This document shows, one piece after another, positions 52,601 to 62,101 of a stretch of DNA of 64,000 nt. The position numbers and the translations under genes were made by a program. The stretch's first letter is position 1; each line of letters starts with the position of its first letter. The DNA lies in assembly GCA_017545365.1 (NCBI GenBank), contig JAFWOP010000033.1, forward strand, positions 118,990 through 182,989, read 5' to 3'. The notes beneath the pieces are model-generated. The model had not been told where the DNA came from. It saw only the letters and a program-made list of their open reading frames with translations, and made no database searches. The stretch comes from Bacteroidales bacterium (lineage in GTDB: Bacteria; Bacteroidota; Bacteroidia; Bacteroidales; P3).

Positions 52601-55600
52601 GGACATCCTACGTGACGGCCGCAAGAGCTTTGAAAACGGACTGCCCACCAGCACCGAAGTGACGGGTGTCGACACCACCATCTGGGGCAGGGTGCCCAAC
52701 ACACAACCCATCGTCAATGCCTTCGACAACAACGAGTCGTCCCGCAAATATCAGGACATCGGCTACGACGGACTCAGCAGCACCCATGGCAGCAATGACG
52801 AGCAGAGCTTCTTCGCCGACTACCTCAACCAAATAGCACTCCTCCACGGCACCTCCTCCACCGCCTATCAAATGGCCCTGGCCGACCCCTCGTCCGACGA
52901 CTTCCACTACTATCGAGGCAGCGACTATGACGAGCAGAACCTTAATATCGTCCAGCGCTACAAGTATTACAGCAACCCCGAAGGCAACTCTACCGTGGAT
53001 GCCGACAACACCGAGACTTACTCCACTGCTGCCACCATCTACCCCAACATCGAAGACATCAACAAGGATAACACCCTCAGCGAAGGCGAGAACTACTACC
53101 AATACCTCATCCGCCTCGAACCCTCCAAGATGGTGGTTGGTGAAAACCATATCGTCGACATTCAGGAGGCTACCAACGTACTGCTCCCCAACGGCTCCAC
53201 CACCACCTGCAAGTGGTACCAGTTCCGCATCCCCATTCGCGAATACGACCAGCTGGTCGGCAAGCTCAACGGATTCCAGTCCATCCGCTTCATGCGCATG
53301 TTCCTTGACGACTTCGAGCAGCCCATCATCCTCCGTTTCGCCACCTTGGAACTTGTTTATGCCACCTGGCGCAAGTACACCGAAAGCCTCCTCCAGCCGG
53401 GCGACTATGCCACCGGCACCGGAGCTAACACCTCCTTCAGCATTAGCACCGTGAATATTGAGGAAAACGGCAGCCGCACCCCTGTGCCTTACGTGCTGCC
53501 TCCCGATATTGACCGCGAACAGTGGTATACCTCCTCTTCCACCGCCATCCAGCTGAACGAACAAGCCCTGGCTCTCGACATCACCGACTTGGCCTCCGGC
53601 GATGCCCGCGCCGTATATCGCAGCACCCAGTACGACCTGCGCAACTATGGCAAGATGAAGATGTTCGTCCATGCCGAGAAAAAGAGCCTCGCCGACCCCC
53701 TCGACGATGACGAACTGGTGCTCTTTGTGCGATTGGGTAGTGACTATACGAACAACTACTACGAGTACGAGATGCCGCTGAAATTCACCCCTTGGGGTGT
53801 AAGCAGCGACGACCCCTATGCCATCTGGCCTTCGGACAACAATGTCGAAATCGACCTTACCCAGTTTGTCGAAATCAAGACCCACCGCAACCAGCTGATA
53901 CGCAGTGGCGACCTTTCGTATAGCAGCCAGCTTTTGTATAACGAATACATAGGCGGGCGTAAGTACACAGTCCTCGGTTCCCCCAACCTCGGCAAGGTCA
54001 AGGTTATCATGGTTGGCATCCGCAACCCTAAGAAGGAGGCTCTCGACGACGGCAACGATATGCTGCCCAAGTCCTGCATCGTATGGCTCAACGAGCTGCG
54101 CCTCACTGACTTTAATAACCGAGGCGGCATCGCTGCCATGGCGTTGGCACGCACCAATCTGGCCGATTTGGGTAACCTCTCCCTCTATGGTTCCTATCGC
54201 ACTGCGGGTTTTGGCAACCTGGAGGAGAAACCCACCTCTTTGGAATTGGTCAACACCCTCCAGATGCAGAGCATCCTCGACCTTGAGTTAGGCAAATTCC
54301 TCCCCGAAAAATGGGGGGTGCGCATCCCCTTCTATCTCGATTGGAACAAGCAGATAGGCAGTCCCGAATACAACCCTCTCGACCCCGATGTGAGGCTCAA
54401 GAAAGACCTTGCCACATACCCGTCCCAAGCCGAACGCGACAGTGTGCGCCGTATGACTCAGGAACGCAAGACCACCACCAACATCACCCTTTCCAACGTT
54501 CATAAGGAACGGGTGGGCAAGGACGCACTCAAGCCCCACTTCTACGACATCGAGAACTTCACATTCACCTACGCCTACAGTCGCGAACGCTCCTCCGACG
54601 ACGAGGTGTCATACTACCACAAAGACCAGCACCGAGGAGGCTTCACGTATAACTTCTCACCCCAGGAGCCAGGCCTCTTTACACCTTTCGCCAAGACGAG
54701 TTCCAAATTCATCAACGGCAAGAACGGCAAGTTCATCAAGGATTTCAACCTCTATTACAAGCCTAAGAGCCTCACTTTCTCCACCGAAATCTATCGCGAT
54801 TACGAAGAGACCCTTCTCCGCAACAAAGGGGCTGCACTGGTCATCATCAAGCCCACCTTCTTCAAGCAGTTCACCTGGCGGCGCGAATACGGGCTGCAAT
54901 ACGACCTGAGCCGCAGCATCCGCTTCCAGTATAGCGCCACCGCCAATGCCCGTATTGACGAGCCCATTGGACGTATCGACACGCGTGATTCGCGCGACAG
55001 CGTCTGGCACTCTATTACCAATGGCGGAACCATGCAGACCTTCCAGCAGACACTCAACCTCACTTGGGATGTGCCTATCACCAAATTGCCGTTCCTTGAC
55101 TTCCTACGAATGCCTGTGACCTACCGCACTGTGTACAACTTCATGGGGACCACACAGGCATTGGCCTCGCAGGGCAGTACCTTGAACAACTCTACCCAAC
55201 TACAGGCCTCCCTCTCCGGCCAGATGCAAACCCTCTACAATCGCTTCCCCTTTATCAAAAATGCCTACAAGACCAAGGCTCCTGCGGCTCCGCCCAAAGA
55301 CCCCAAGCGTATGACCAAGAAAGAACGCGAGGCTGCCGTCCGCGACTCCATCGCCCGTGCTCAGAACCCCGACTCCGTACGACGTGCCAACATCGCTGAG
55401 ATGTTGGCCTCAGTAGGCTATTTCGCCATCCGCTTCGCCACCTCCCTCAAGACCTTCGGCATCCAATACAGCAACTCCACAGCATCAGTGGTGCCCGGCT
55501 ATATGGGCACAGCCTCCATCTTGGGCATGGATCCCCGCAACGGATGGGCTCCAGGCCCTGCTTTCGTACTGGGATACAACGACGGCCTTGTTGACCGTCT

Positions 55601-56789
55601 GCTCCGCGACAACCTGCTTTCCTCCGACTCGTTGATGAACAGCCCCCACAACAACACACTCAACCGCATCCTGTCTATTCAGGCACAAGTCGAGCCCCTG
55701 CGGGACTTCAAGATAGACATTACCGCCACCCAGAATTATCAGAACCGCGAGGAATACTACTATAAGTACCTCCGTGAGTGGGATGGGGTAGGGGGACCGC
55801 TTTCTTATATCATGTCAGGCTCCTACACTACCACCAGCTGGGCATTCTCTACAGCCTTCGCCGACGACAGTACCCTATTCGACCATTTCCTTTCCAACCG
55901 AGCCATAGTGGCCAACCGTTTGTCAGCCCTCAACCCGCTCAGCACCACTCAGGTGCTCGACACCATGAGCGGCCTCTATTTCCCCGACGGTTATAGCGCC
56001 AATCAGCAGACCGTACTCCTCACCAGTTTCCTCGCCACCTATCTCGGCAAGGATGTGCACTCCTACTCCTTCTCCCCCTTCATGGGCTTCCCCCTGCCCA
56101 ACTGGTCAGTGTCGTACAACGGGCTCAACAAGGTTCAGTTCCTGAAGAAATGGTTCAACAACATATCCCTGACGCATAAGTACTCATCCACCTATACAAT
56201 AGGCAACTACTACACCGATGCCGCCATCTCAGGTCAAGGCAACTACGACTACGGTTCCGAGTCTGTGGTCAACAACACGGGCGACTTTATAGCCCCCATC
56301 AGCATGGAGGGTGTGCAGATTAGCGAGCAGTTCAACCCGCTGCTCCGCCTCTCGGTCAGCATGACCAACAGCTTCCAGTTTAACCTCTCCATGCAGAAAC
56401 AGCGCACCCTCTCCCTCAGCTTCTCCAACAACCAGCTCACCCAGACAACACGCGACGGTGTCACCTTCGGCGGCGGCTACCGCTTCAAGAATGTCGCCTT
56501 TGATGTCAAGGTGGGTGAAAGCGTCCACCACCTTAAGAGCGACATCGTGCTGCAGCTCAACATCACATACAACAGCAACATGACCCTCATCCGCAAAATT
56601 AATCAGCATATCAATCAGGTATCCTCCGGCAGCCAGGTGTGGATTGCCGAGCTCACCGCCGAATACGCCCTTTCCAACACCCTCACCCTCCGTGCTTTCT
56701 TCCAAACTAATATCAACACACCCTATATCCCCAATTCCTATCCCAACTCCACTACCAAGGGCGGCATCACGCTGCGTCTCTCATTCTAA
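49692..56789 (+). CDS. sprA: T9SS outer-membrane translocon SprA/Sov
   Basis: A 2365-residue outer-membrane protein, the size expected of SprA. SprA forms the 36-strand pore of the type IX secretion system through which CTD-bearing proteins cross the outer membrane. It starts with GTG at 49692, giving the signal peptide ending MSAQ; no ATG fits as well. Family marks are GSIDLTFQLVNNF near residue 120, the SYIDDFEGAESSIDL segment near 780, RIPIREYDQLVG, and the C-terminal strands ending GGITLRLSF. Short helical inserts (residues about 1875-1900: PKDPKRMTKKEREAAVRDS) are also found in relatives. The gene follows ruvA by 27 bases and precedes a TPR gene by 22. Confidence 0.95.
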   Translation: MRLNKFHIITLLLMLLLNAAPMSAQTPDAGPTVTVEYDAESGGYVKVTRVGDMVIDRQYMTFEEYQDYQMTELMKKYWNERSATTDSASDDGLLSRIPGFSEISKKVDGLLAIPDISINPTGSIDLTFQLVNNFRDDPHLDANMRSITRFDFDENIQVSMNAKIGDLFDFDINWNTKATFNFENKIKLQYAGKEDDIVQLFEAANISFPLNTTLIHGSQELFGIHTKLKFGKLTVDAVLSKKETSTENMQVQGGATTQEFQIRADEYEENRHYFISQYFYENYNKAMATLPTPNTNIKIIRLEVWRTNVGAAVTNNRNILALTDLGENNPMSDRIVGGLSVRPTNRSNNLFDVMNPSAIRNADNITSYMQGLGFTSGVDFEKVQSARLLNSSEYTYNQQLGFITLSQPLSSDQVLAVAFQYQVIGDTTVYQVGELTTDGINDPNTLVVKLIKGTSLDTRSPLWKLMMKNVYFLRSTQIGRENFRLNVLYESREGGVGIGYFTDGPKEGIPLIELFGLDRMDASQNYYYADGVFDWFDSAAFKGGIIQSTTGRIFFPYVEPFGRDLRALLGDDEFAKEYCFDSLYTMTRTLAQQYADKNKFYLEGYYSSTVSGEISLGYSVSQGSVTVTAGGVPLIENVDYTVDYSMGTVRIINESILSSGTPISVSSENNSFSMMSKTMLGTHLNYEVQPDFNIGATFMRLTEKPLTQKNNFGEEPTSNSIWGFDLNYRHEAPFITKLIDKLPGIDTKAPSNLTLSAEFAQFIPGLSSTGSKEGTVSYIDDFEGAESSIDLKGITYWHLASTPQDFRLSVPRFPETAPSTGLAYGFNRARLAWYRIDNIFYESGSPRTITDDDRSQPYARRISEQEVFPNKDLAQGSLTNIYELNLAFYPNEKGPYNYDVAPSAFSAGITADGLLAQPKSRWGGIMRELDYTDFETQNIETLEFWLMDPFIENPNHEGGNLFINLGEISEDILRDGRKSFENGLPTSTEVTGVDTTIWGRVPNTQPIVNAFDNNESSRKYQDIGYDGLSSTHGSNDEQSFFADYLNQIALLHGTSSTAYQMALADPSSDDFHYYRGSDYDEQNLNIVQRYKYYSNPEGNSTVDADNTETYSTAATIYPNIEDINKDNTLSEGENYYQYLIRLEPSKMVVGENHIVDIQEATNVLLPNGSTTTCKWYQFRIPIREYDQLVGKLNGFQSIRFMRMFLDDFEQPIILRFATLELVYATWRKYTESLLQPGDYATGTGANTSFSISTVNIEENGSRTPVPYVLPPDIDREQWYTSSSTAIQLNEQALALDITDLASGDARAVYRSTQYDLRNYGKMKMFVHAEKKSLADPLDDDELVLFVRLGSDYTNNYYEYEMPLKFTPWGVSSDDPYAIWPSDNNVEIDLTQFVEIKTHRNQLIRSGDLSYSSQLLYNEYIGGRKYTVLGSPNLGKVKVIMVGIRNPKKEALDDGNDMLPKSCIVWLNELRLTDFNNRGGIAAMALARTNLADLGNLSLYGSYRTAGFGNLEEKPTSLELVNTLQMQSILDLELGKFLPEKWGVRIPFYLDWNKQIGSPEYNPLDPDVRLKKDLATYPSQAERDSVRRMTQERKTTTNITLSNVHKERVGKDALKPHFYDIENFTFTYAYSRERSSDDEVSYYHKDQHRGGFTYNFSPQEPGLFTPFAKTSSKFINGKNGKFIKDFNLYYKPKSLTFSTEIYRDYEETLLRNKGAALVIIKPTFFKQFTWRREYGLQYDLSRSIRFQYSATANARIDEPIGRIDTRDSRDSVWHSITNGGTMQTFQQTLNLTWDVPITKLPFLDFLRMPVTYRTVYNFMGTTQALASQGSTLNNSTQLQASLSGQMQTLYNRFPFIKNAYKTKAPAAPPKDPKRMTKKEREAAVRDSIARAQNPDSVRRANIAEMLASVGYFAIRFATSLKTFGIQYSNSTASVVPGYMGTASILGMDPRNGWAPGPAFVLGYNDGLVDRLLRDNLLSSDSLMNSPHNNTLNRILSIQAQVEPLRDFKIDITATQNYQNREEYYYKYLREWDGVGGPLSYIMSGSYTTTSWAFSTAFADDSTLFDHFLSNRAIVANRLSALNPLSTTQVLDTMSGLYFPDGYSANQQTVLLTSFLATYLGKDVHSYSFSPFMGFPLPNWSVSYNGLNKVQFLKKWFNNISLTHKYSSTYTIGNYYTDAAISGQGNYDYGSESVVNNTGDFIAPISMEGVQISEQFNPLLRLSVSMTNSFQFNLSMQKQRTLSLSFSNNQLTQTTRDGVTFGGGYRFKNVAFDVKVGESVHHLKSDIVLQLNITYNSNMTLIRKINQHINQVSSGSQVWIAELTAEYALSNTLTLRAFFQTNINTPYIPNSYPNSTTKGGITLRLSF

Positions 56790-56811
56790 CAACCCTCAAC
56801 GCCCTACTCCC

Positions 56812-58113
56812 ATGACCCCCGACCGATTCAAAAAACACTCCCCCCACATCCGCCGACTGGTGCTCGACTTCGAGCAACAGCAGGAATCCCATCCACGTTT
56901 CTTCGATGCCGACCAGCTCGAAGTGATAGCTGACTACTACCTCGAGGTGTGTGACATCGACGGGTTGGCCGCTGCTGTCGATTACGGTGAAAAACTCTAC
57001 CCCCACCACCTTGCCTTCCCACTTCGCAGGGCCCACCTCCTCAGCATCCAAGGACATTATTCCACAGCCCTACGCCTGTTGAAGAATCTGCTGAAGACCG
57101 AACCTGACAATACCGACATACACTACTCCCTGGCTAACCTTTACAGCCTCACCGACCATCCCAATCTGGCCATCCGTCATTATCTGGCAGCGGCTGCCGA
57201 CGGCTGTCAGCTGGGCATGGTCTATGGCAACATAGGCGACGAATACACCAGGCTGGGTCACAACGCACAGGCCGTCCGCTACTACCGTAAGGCAGTAGAA
57301 GAGAACCCTGACGAGGAGCGTTCCCTGATGGCTCTGGCCATTATATGGCAGCAGCAGGGGCGGCACAGTCGGGCGAAGAACTACTTCAATGCGTTTATCT
57401 CCGACCACCCCTATTCCAAAGCCGCGTGGGCAGCGCTGGCAGGCACCCTATTCGACGAAACTTCCTATCAACAAGCGGCTGACGCCTATGAATATGCACT
57501 GGCCATCGACGAGACCTTCTTCCATGCTTATCAGGGACTAGCCGAATGCTATCGCCGTCTGGGCTACACCGCCAAAGCTGTTGAAACCCTCCGCATGGCA
57601 GCACCCTACACCAGCGACCGCGCCTCCCTATTCTTTGTTATCGGTTGCTACCATCTCGAAGACAACAACCTTCACACGGCATACGCCTATTTTCGCGATG
57701 CCGTTGGTATTGCTCCCGCCTACTCGTTTGTATGGACTCATCTGGGCCGCTGCTGCGAGAAGATGGGCTATGTCTCCGAGGCCGCCGACCATTACCGCCA
57801 TGCCGCCTCCCTAGAGCCTGACATGGACGAGCCATGGCTACAGTTGGCGGAATTCTACATCCGGCAGGCCCGTTACGACACGGCTGCCAGCATCCTTGAA
57901 GAATCACGCAACCCTGCCGACCCTTTCTTGTTTGATGAACTGCTGATACTCTGCTACTATCATCTGGGCCTTCGCAACAGGATGTTCGCCATCCTTCAGA
58001 ACGATGCACCACAGTATGCCTCCCAGTATCCGAAGATACTCCGCCACCATCCCGAGTTGGCAGCCGACCTCGAGTTGGTTACTGCCATCCGGCAATGGAC
58101 AGAACTTTCGTAA
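56812..58113 (+). CDS. Tetratricopeptide-repeat protein
   Basis: A 433-residue, all-helical cytosolic or periplasm-facing protein without a signal peptide. At least eight TPR units are readable, with typical Tyr/Ala/Gly positions (YSTALRLLKNLLKTEPDNTD, QAVRYYRKAVEENPDE, YQQAADAYEYALAIDETF). The start at 56812 follows sprA by 22 bases; an earlier in-frame ATG inside sprA is not credible. A scaffolding role is likely; a link to T9SS is only suggested by position. Confidence 0.85.
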   Translation: MTPDRFKKHSPHIRRLVLDFEQQQESHPRFFDADQLEVIADYYLEVCDIDGLAAAVDYGEKLYPHHLAFPLRRAHLLSIQGHYSTALRLLKNLLKTEPDNTDIHYSLANLYSLTDHPNLAIRHYLAAAADGCQLGMVYGNIGDEYTRLGHNAQAVRYYRKAVEENPDEERSLMALAIIWQQQGRHSRAKNYFNAFISDHPYSKAAWAALAGTLFDETSYQQAADAYEYALAIDETFFHAYQGLAECYRRLGYTAKAVETLRMAAPYTSDRASLFFVIGCYHLEDNNLHTAYAYFRDAVGIAPAYSFVWTHLGRCCEKMGYVSEAADHYRHAASLEPDMDEPWLQLAEFYIRQARYDTAASILEESRNPADPFLFDELLILCYYHLGLRNRMFAILQNDAPQYASQYPKILRHHPELAADLELVTAIRQWTELS

Positions 58114-58135
58114 TGTTGAAAAATGATATTGAAAT

Positions 58136-58912
58136 ATGAAGAAACAACTACTCACCCTCCTTATGTTGCTGGCTATGGTGTCACCGCTTATGGCCGCTCC
58201 TGTCGACGACCATCATGTAGCCGAACAGGTGAATGGCTCTGAGACTGACACTACAGCCCTTCTCACACGCCTTCTCACCTGGTACGACGCCCATATGAAC
58301 TATGGCGCAGTCACGGCCTTTATGACACTCGAAAGCTCCTTCATCCCATTTCCCTCCGAAGTGGTTATTCCTCCGGCCGTATATGTGGCCTGTAATCCCG
58401 ACACCCGCGGGGGGATGAAGATTTGGCTTATCGTCCTCTTCGGTACCTTGGGTGCTTTGTTAGGCGCTTATATCAACTATTTCCTGTCGCGATGGCTTGG
58501 CCGCCCCATCATCTATGCCTTTGCCGACAGCAGGGTGGGCCACTTCTTGCGGCTCTCCAAAGAGAAAGTGCAGCAGGCTGAAACCTATTTCAACCAGCAT
58601 GGCAGTGTCTCCACCCTTGTGGGCCGCTTCATACCCGTCATCCGCCAGCTGATTTCAATCCCTGCCGGCTTGGCCAAGATGAATTTGCTTTCCTTCAGCT
58701 TCTTCACCTTCTTGGGTGCAGCCCTATGGAATGTGGTTCTGGCATTTCTTGGCTACTTGGCCTATCAGGCCGCCGACCCCAATATTATCAATAAGTACAG
58801 CCACCAGATTTCGGTCATCACCATCGTCCTCTTCTGTGCTTTATTGGTCTTCTTTATCATTCGGGCAATCATCAAGAAACATAGGACATCCCATGCCGGA
58901 GCAGAATCATAG
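58136..58912 (+). CDS. DedA family membrane protein
   Basis: A 258-residue inner-membrane protein with a leading signal-like helix and four to five further segments. DedA motifs are ESSFIPFPSEVVIPPA near residue 66, GALLGAYINYFLSRWLGR, and GRFIPVIRQLISIPAG near residue 163, with the conserved Glu and Arg residues. The family recycles undecaprenyl phosphate or phosphatidylethanolamine-type carriers across the membrane. Its end overlaps the next small gene by 20 bases. Confidence 0.9.
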   Translation: MKKQLLTLLMLLAMVSPLMAAPVDDHHVAEQVNGSETDTTALLTRLLTWYDAHMNYGAVTAFMTLESSFIPFPSEVVIPPAVYVACNPDTRGGMKIWLIVLFGTLGALLGAYINYFLSRWLGRPIIYAFADSRVGHFLRLSKEKVQQAETYFNQHGSVSTLVGRFIPVIRQLISIPAGLAKMNLLSFSFFTFLGAALWNVVLAFLGYLAYQAADPNIINKYSHQISVITIVLFCALLVFFIIRAIIKKHRTSHAGAES

Positions 58913-59066
58913 CGAAGATATTGACCGAAAGATAGATTATGCGCGTCTCTTTATGCGTCGCGACCGCCCGCTGCCCAAACCCGGTTGCAGTTGGGCTTTC
59001 TATATCTTTCTCGTCCTCTTGGCAGTTGCTGTGGCCGTCATGTATGTAATCTATAAAACAAACTGA
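58893..59066 (+). CDS. Small single-pass membrane protein
   Basis: A 57-residue protein overlapping the end of the DedA gene by 20 bases and followed by sufS after three bases. The N-terminal 35 residues are charged (SEDIDRKIDYARLFMRRDR), and one transmembrane helix spans about residues 34-54 (AFYIFLVLLAVAVAVMYVIY). No family is recognised. The tight overlap supports it as a real gene. Confidence 0.65.
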   Translation: MPEQNHSEDIDRKIDYARLFMRRDRPLPKPGCSWAFYIFLVLLAVAVAVMYVIYKTN

Positions 59067-59069
59067 TCT

Positions 59070-60263
59070 ATGGACATCCCCATTCTCAACACCCAAGTAT
59101 ACAACCATCCTTTGGTCTACCTCGACAATGCCGCCACCACGCAGAAACCCCGCAGGGTGGTTGACACTTTGTCTAATTATTACCTTACCCTCAATAGTAA
59201 TATCCATCGCGGCACCCATCATTTGGCCACCCTTGCCACCGAGCGATATGAGGCTGTCCGTAGGCAGGTGCAGCAGTTTATTAATGCCCGCAGCCATCGC
59301 GAAATCGTCTTCACCCGTGGCACCACGGAGAGTATCAACTTGGTGGCTGCTTCGTTCTGTCAGCGGTTTCTTCATCCGTATGAAGAGGTCATCGTTTCTG
59401 GTATGGAGCATCATTCCAACATCGTCCCATGGCAGCTGGCTTGTGAGCGGGTGGGTGCCAAACTCAAAGTCATCCCTTTCAACGATGAGGGAGTACTGGA
59501 CATGAAGGCTTACGAGAACCTTTTCAGCGTCCGTACCCGCATAGTGGCTTGCAACCATGTGTCTAACACCCTCGGTACAGTCAATCCCATCAAGCAAATC
59601 ACCGATATCGCCCACAGCCATAATGTGCCTGTCCTCATCGACGGGGCCCAGGCTGTGGCTCACATGCCTGTGGATGTGCAAAAGATTGGCTGCGACTTTT
59701 ATTGCTTTTCAGGTCATAAGATGTATGCCCCTATGGGTGTGGGCGTGATGTACGGTCGTGAGGAACTGCTCAATGATATCCCCCCTTATCAGGGAGGTGG
59801 CGAGATGATACAGGATGTCACCTTCGAGAAGACCACTTACAACGAGCTCCCCTTCAAATTCGAGGCTGGCACGCCGTCGGTTGGCGACGTCCTCGGGCTG
59901 GGTGCTGCTATCGACTTTCTGAATGAAGTGGGTTTCGACCATATTGTCCGTCATGAGGAGGAGCTGATGCGCTATGCTGTTGACAAGCTTTCACAGATAC
60001 CACGCATCCGTTTTTATGGCACGGCCCCTAACCGCACGGGCGTCATCTCTTTCCTGGTGGGTGATTGCAGTTCTTACGATGTGGGCACGCTCCTCGACAA
60101 GGTAGGTGTTGCTGTCCGCACCGGCCACCATTGCACGCAGCCCATCATGGACCGATACGGCATATCAGGCACTGTGAGAGCCTCCTTTGCATGCTACACC
60201 ACCAAAGCCGACATAGACGCATTAGTGGCAGGGCTTCACCGCATTTTGCCCATGTTGTCATAG
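59070..60263 (+). CDS. sufS: SufS-type cysteine desulfurase
   Basis: A 397-residue PLP enzyme that takes sulfur from cysteine for Fe-S cluster assembly. The PLP lysine is Lys217 in CFSGHKMYAP and the persulfide-forming cysteine is Cys355 in RTGHHCTQP, the arrangement of the group II (SufS/CsdA) class. Other marks are YLDNAATTQKPRRV at the start and HHSNIVPWQ. It starts three bases after the small membrane-protein gene. The SufBCD genes are not in the window. Confidence 0.95.
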   Translation: MDIPILNTQVYNHPLVYLDNAATTQKPRRVVDTLSNYYLTLNSNIHRGTHHLATLATERYEAVRRQVQQFINARSHREIVFTRGTTESINLVAASFCQRFLHPYEEVIVSGMEHHSNIVPWQLACERVGAKLKVIPFNDEGVLDMKAYENLFSVRTRIVACNHVSNTLGTVNPIKQITDIAHSHNVPVLIDGAQAVAHMPVDVQKIGCDFYCFSGHKMYAPMGVGVMYGREELLNDIPPYQGGGEMIQDVTFEKTTYNELPFKFEAGTPSVGDVLGLGAAIDFLNEVGFDHIVRHEEELMRYAVDKLSQIPRIRFYGTAPNRTGVISFLVGDCSSYDVGTLLDKVGVAVRTGHHCTQPIMDRYGISGTVRASFACYTTKADIDALVAGLHRILPMLS

Positions 60264-60290
60264 TTTAGTCACCATCAAAACCCATTCAAA

Positions 60291-61958
60291 GTGCTCAAAA
60301 CCCTCCATATCGAAAACTACGCGCTGATATCTGAAACCAGCATCACCTTTAGCGACGGCCTGTCGGTAATCACAGGCGAGACAGGTGCCGGAAAGTCCAT
60401 TCTTTTGGGCGCTATGGGGCTGCTTCTGGGTCAGCGCGCCGACACTCAGGTCCTCGCCGACCCCGAACGCAAATGTTTGGTTGAAGCCACATTCGACATC
60501 TCTGGTTTGGGGCTGCAGCCCCTCTTCGAACAGTTCGATGCCGACTATGACGACCTTCTTATCCTTAGGCGTGAGATTCTCCCCTCGGCGAAGAGTCGCG
60601 CCTTTGTCAACGACTCGCCTGCCAATCTGCAGTTTCTGAAGGAGCTGGCACCTCATATATTGGACATTCACTCGCAATACCAGACCCTCTCCCTTACCGA
60701 CGGTCGTTTCCAGGTGGGGCTTTTGGATTCTTTCTCTGACCCTACGCTCCTCTCTGACTATCAGCAGTACTATACTCGCTATGTAGAACTCAAACATGAG
60801 CTGGAGCGTCTTACCTCACAGGATGCTGAAAACAGCAAGGCTTTAGACTATAACCGTTTTCTCTTTGAGGAACTGGCAGCGGCCAATCTCGATGCCGACG
60901 AACAGCAACAGCTAGAGGAGGAATCGCGGCTGCTCGAGCACACAGCCATCATCAAGGAGTCTTTGGGCATGTTCAACGCCTTGTGCGACAGCTCCGAGGA
61001 GGAAGGCGGTGCTTTGTCGCGTCTTGTGGCTGCACGCAATGCCCTGGGTCGTGTATCGTCCTATCATAGTGATATTGACACTATCTATAACCGACTCGAC
61101 TCAGCCATCATCGAACTGCAGGACCTGCTTTCTGATGCTGCCTCGCTCGACGACCGACTGCAGTTCTCTCCTGAGCGTCAGGCCGTCGTTACCGAGCGAC
61201 TCGACTTGATATACCGTCTGCAGAAAAAGCATGGTGTCAGCACCATTGCCGACCTTTTGGATGCCCAACGTCGGCTGGATGAAGAAATTCGTGCTGCCGA
61301 CAGTTTGGACGACCGCATCCGCGAGGTGATGGAACAGGTGGACGCCGTCTTTGCGCAATTGCAGAAGGCTGCCGACCGGCTCTCCGATAGTCGGCGCAAG
61401 GCAGGTAAGCAGTTGGAGGCACTGCTGCTCCCCGTGCTGGCCCAGCTGGGTATGGCCGCTGCCCGGTTGACAGCCGATGTGGCTCCTGCTGCCGATTATG
61501 GTCCTTTGGGGCACGACAATGTCAGGTTGCTTTTCAGTGCCAATACAGGCGGCACCCTCCGCCCGCTCTCGCAGGTGGCCTCGGGGGGCGAACTGTCACG
61601 CCTGATGCTGGCAGTCAAGTCCGTGGTCACACAGCGCAGCCTCCTGCCCACCATCATCTTTGATGAGATCGACAGCGGCGTTTCCGGCGACATCTCCGTG
61701 GCTGTGGGCTGTCTTATGCGTCAGATGTCATGCCACATGCAAGTAATCGCCATCACCCACCTCCCCCAGATTGCAGCCAAGGCATCCCAGCACCTGAAGG
61801 TTGCCAAAGCCCTTGAGGGCAGCCGCACCGTCTCCCGCATCCGTCAGCTCACAGACGATGAGCGGGTCAATGAAATTGCCGTAATGCTCTCGTCTAACCC
61901 TCCCACTCCCGCAGCTATCCAAACCGCCCGCGAACTAATGAGTGTGTTAACGTGTTGA
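60291..61958 (+). CDS. recN: DNA repair protein RecN
   Basis: A 555-residue SMC-like ATPase of double-strand-break repair. The GTG at 60291 gives the usual N-terminus LKTLHIENYALI. Walker A is GETGAGKSILL (near residue 28), the ABC signature is VASGGELSRLMLAVK, and Walker B is TIIFDEIDSGVSGDI. The central part is a coiled coil (about residues 150-360). It lies 27 bases after sufS. RecN loads at broken ends and helps align them. Confidence 0.93.
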   Translation: MLKTLHIENYALISETSITFSDGLSVITGETGAGKSILLGAMGLLLGQRADTQVLADPERKCLVEATFDISGLGLQPLFEQFDADYDDLLILRREILPSAKSRAFVNDSPANLQFLKELAPHILDIHSQYQTLSLTDGRFQVGLLDSFSDPTLLSDYQQYYTRYVELKHELERLTSQDAENSKALDYNRFLFEELAAANLDADEQQQLEEESRLLEHTAIIKESLGMFNALCDSSEEEGGALSRLVAARNALGRVSSYHSDIDTIYNRLDSAIIELQDLLSDAASLDDRLQFSPERQAVVTERLDLIYRLQKKHGVSTIADLLDAQRRLDEEIRAADSLDDRIREVMEQVDAVFAQLQKAADRLSDSRRKAGKQLEALLLPVLAQLGMAAARLTADVAPAADYGPLGHDNVRLLFSANTGGTLRPLSQVASGGELSRLMLAVKSVVTQRSLLPTIIFDEIDSGVSGDISVAVGCLMRQMSCHMQVIAITHLPQIAAKASQHLKVAKALEGSRTVSRIRQLTDDERVNEIAVMLSSNPPTPAAIQTARELMSVLTC

Positions 61959-62000
61959 ATCAATGCTTGAATGTGTTAATGCTTGAATCATTCTACTCAG

Positions 62001-62087
62001 ACAATAAAGCAATCAGACAACCAAGCAATCCTAAACGCAGTCAATATACTAAAACAATCAAACAATCAGACAATCAAGCAATCCTTA
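62001..62087 (+). repeat. Short A+T-rich direct repeat between recN and the M23 gene
   Basis: The unit starting at 62001 (ACAATAAAGCAATCAGACAA) recurs at 62054 with about three differences over 32 bases, and simpler CAATC tracts surround it. It is low in complexity and not a CRISPR array: there are no regular spacers. Confidence 0.55.
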
Positions 62088-62101
62088 ACTCTCAATTCTC
62101 A

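Noticed and set aside
52608..53885. A 425-codon minus-strand frame inside sprA
   Set aside because: Antisense shadow of sprA; composition follows the sprA codons.
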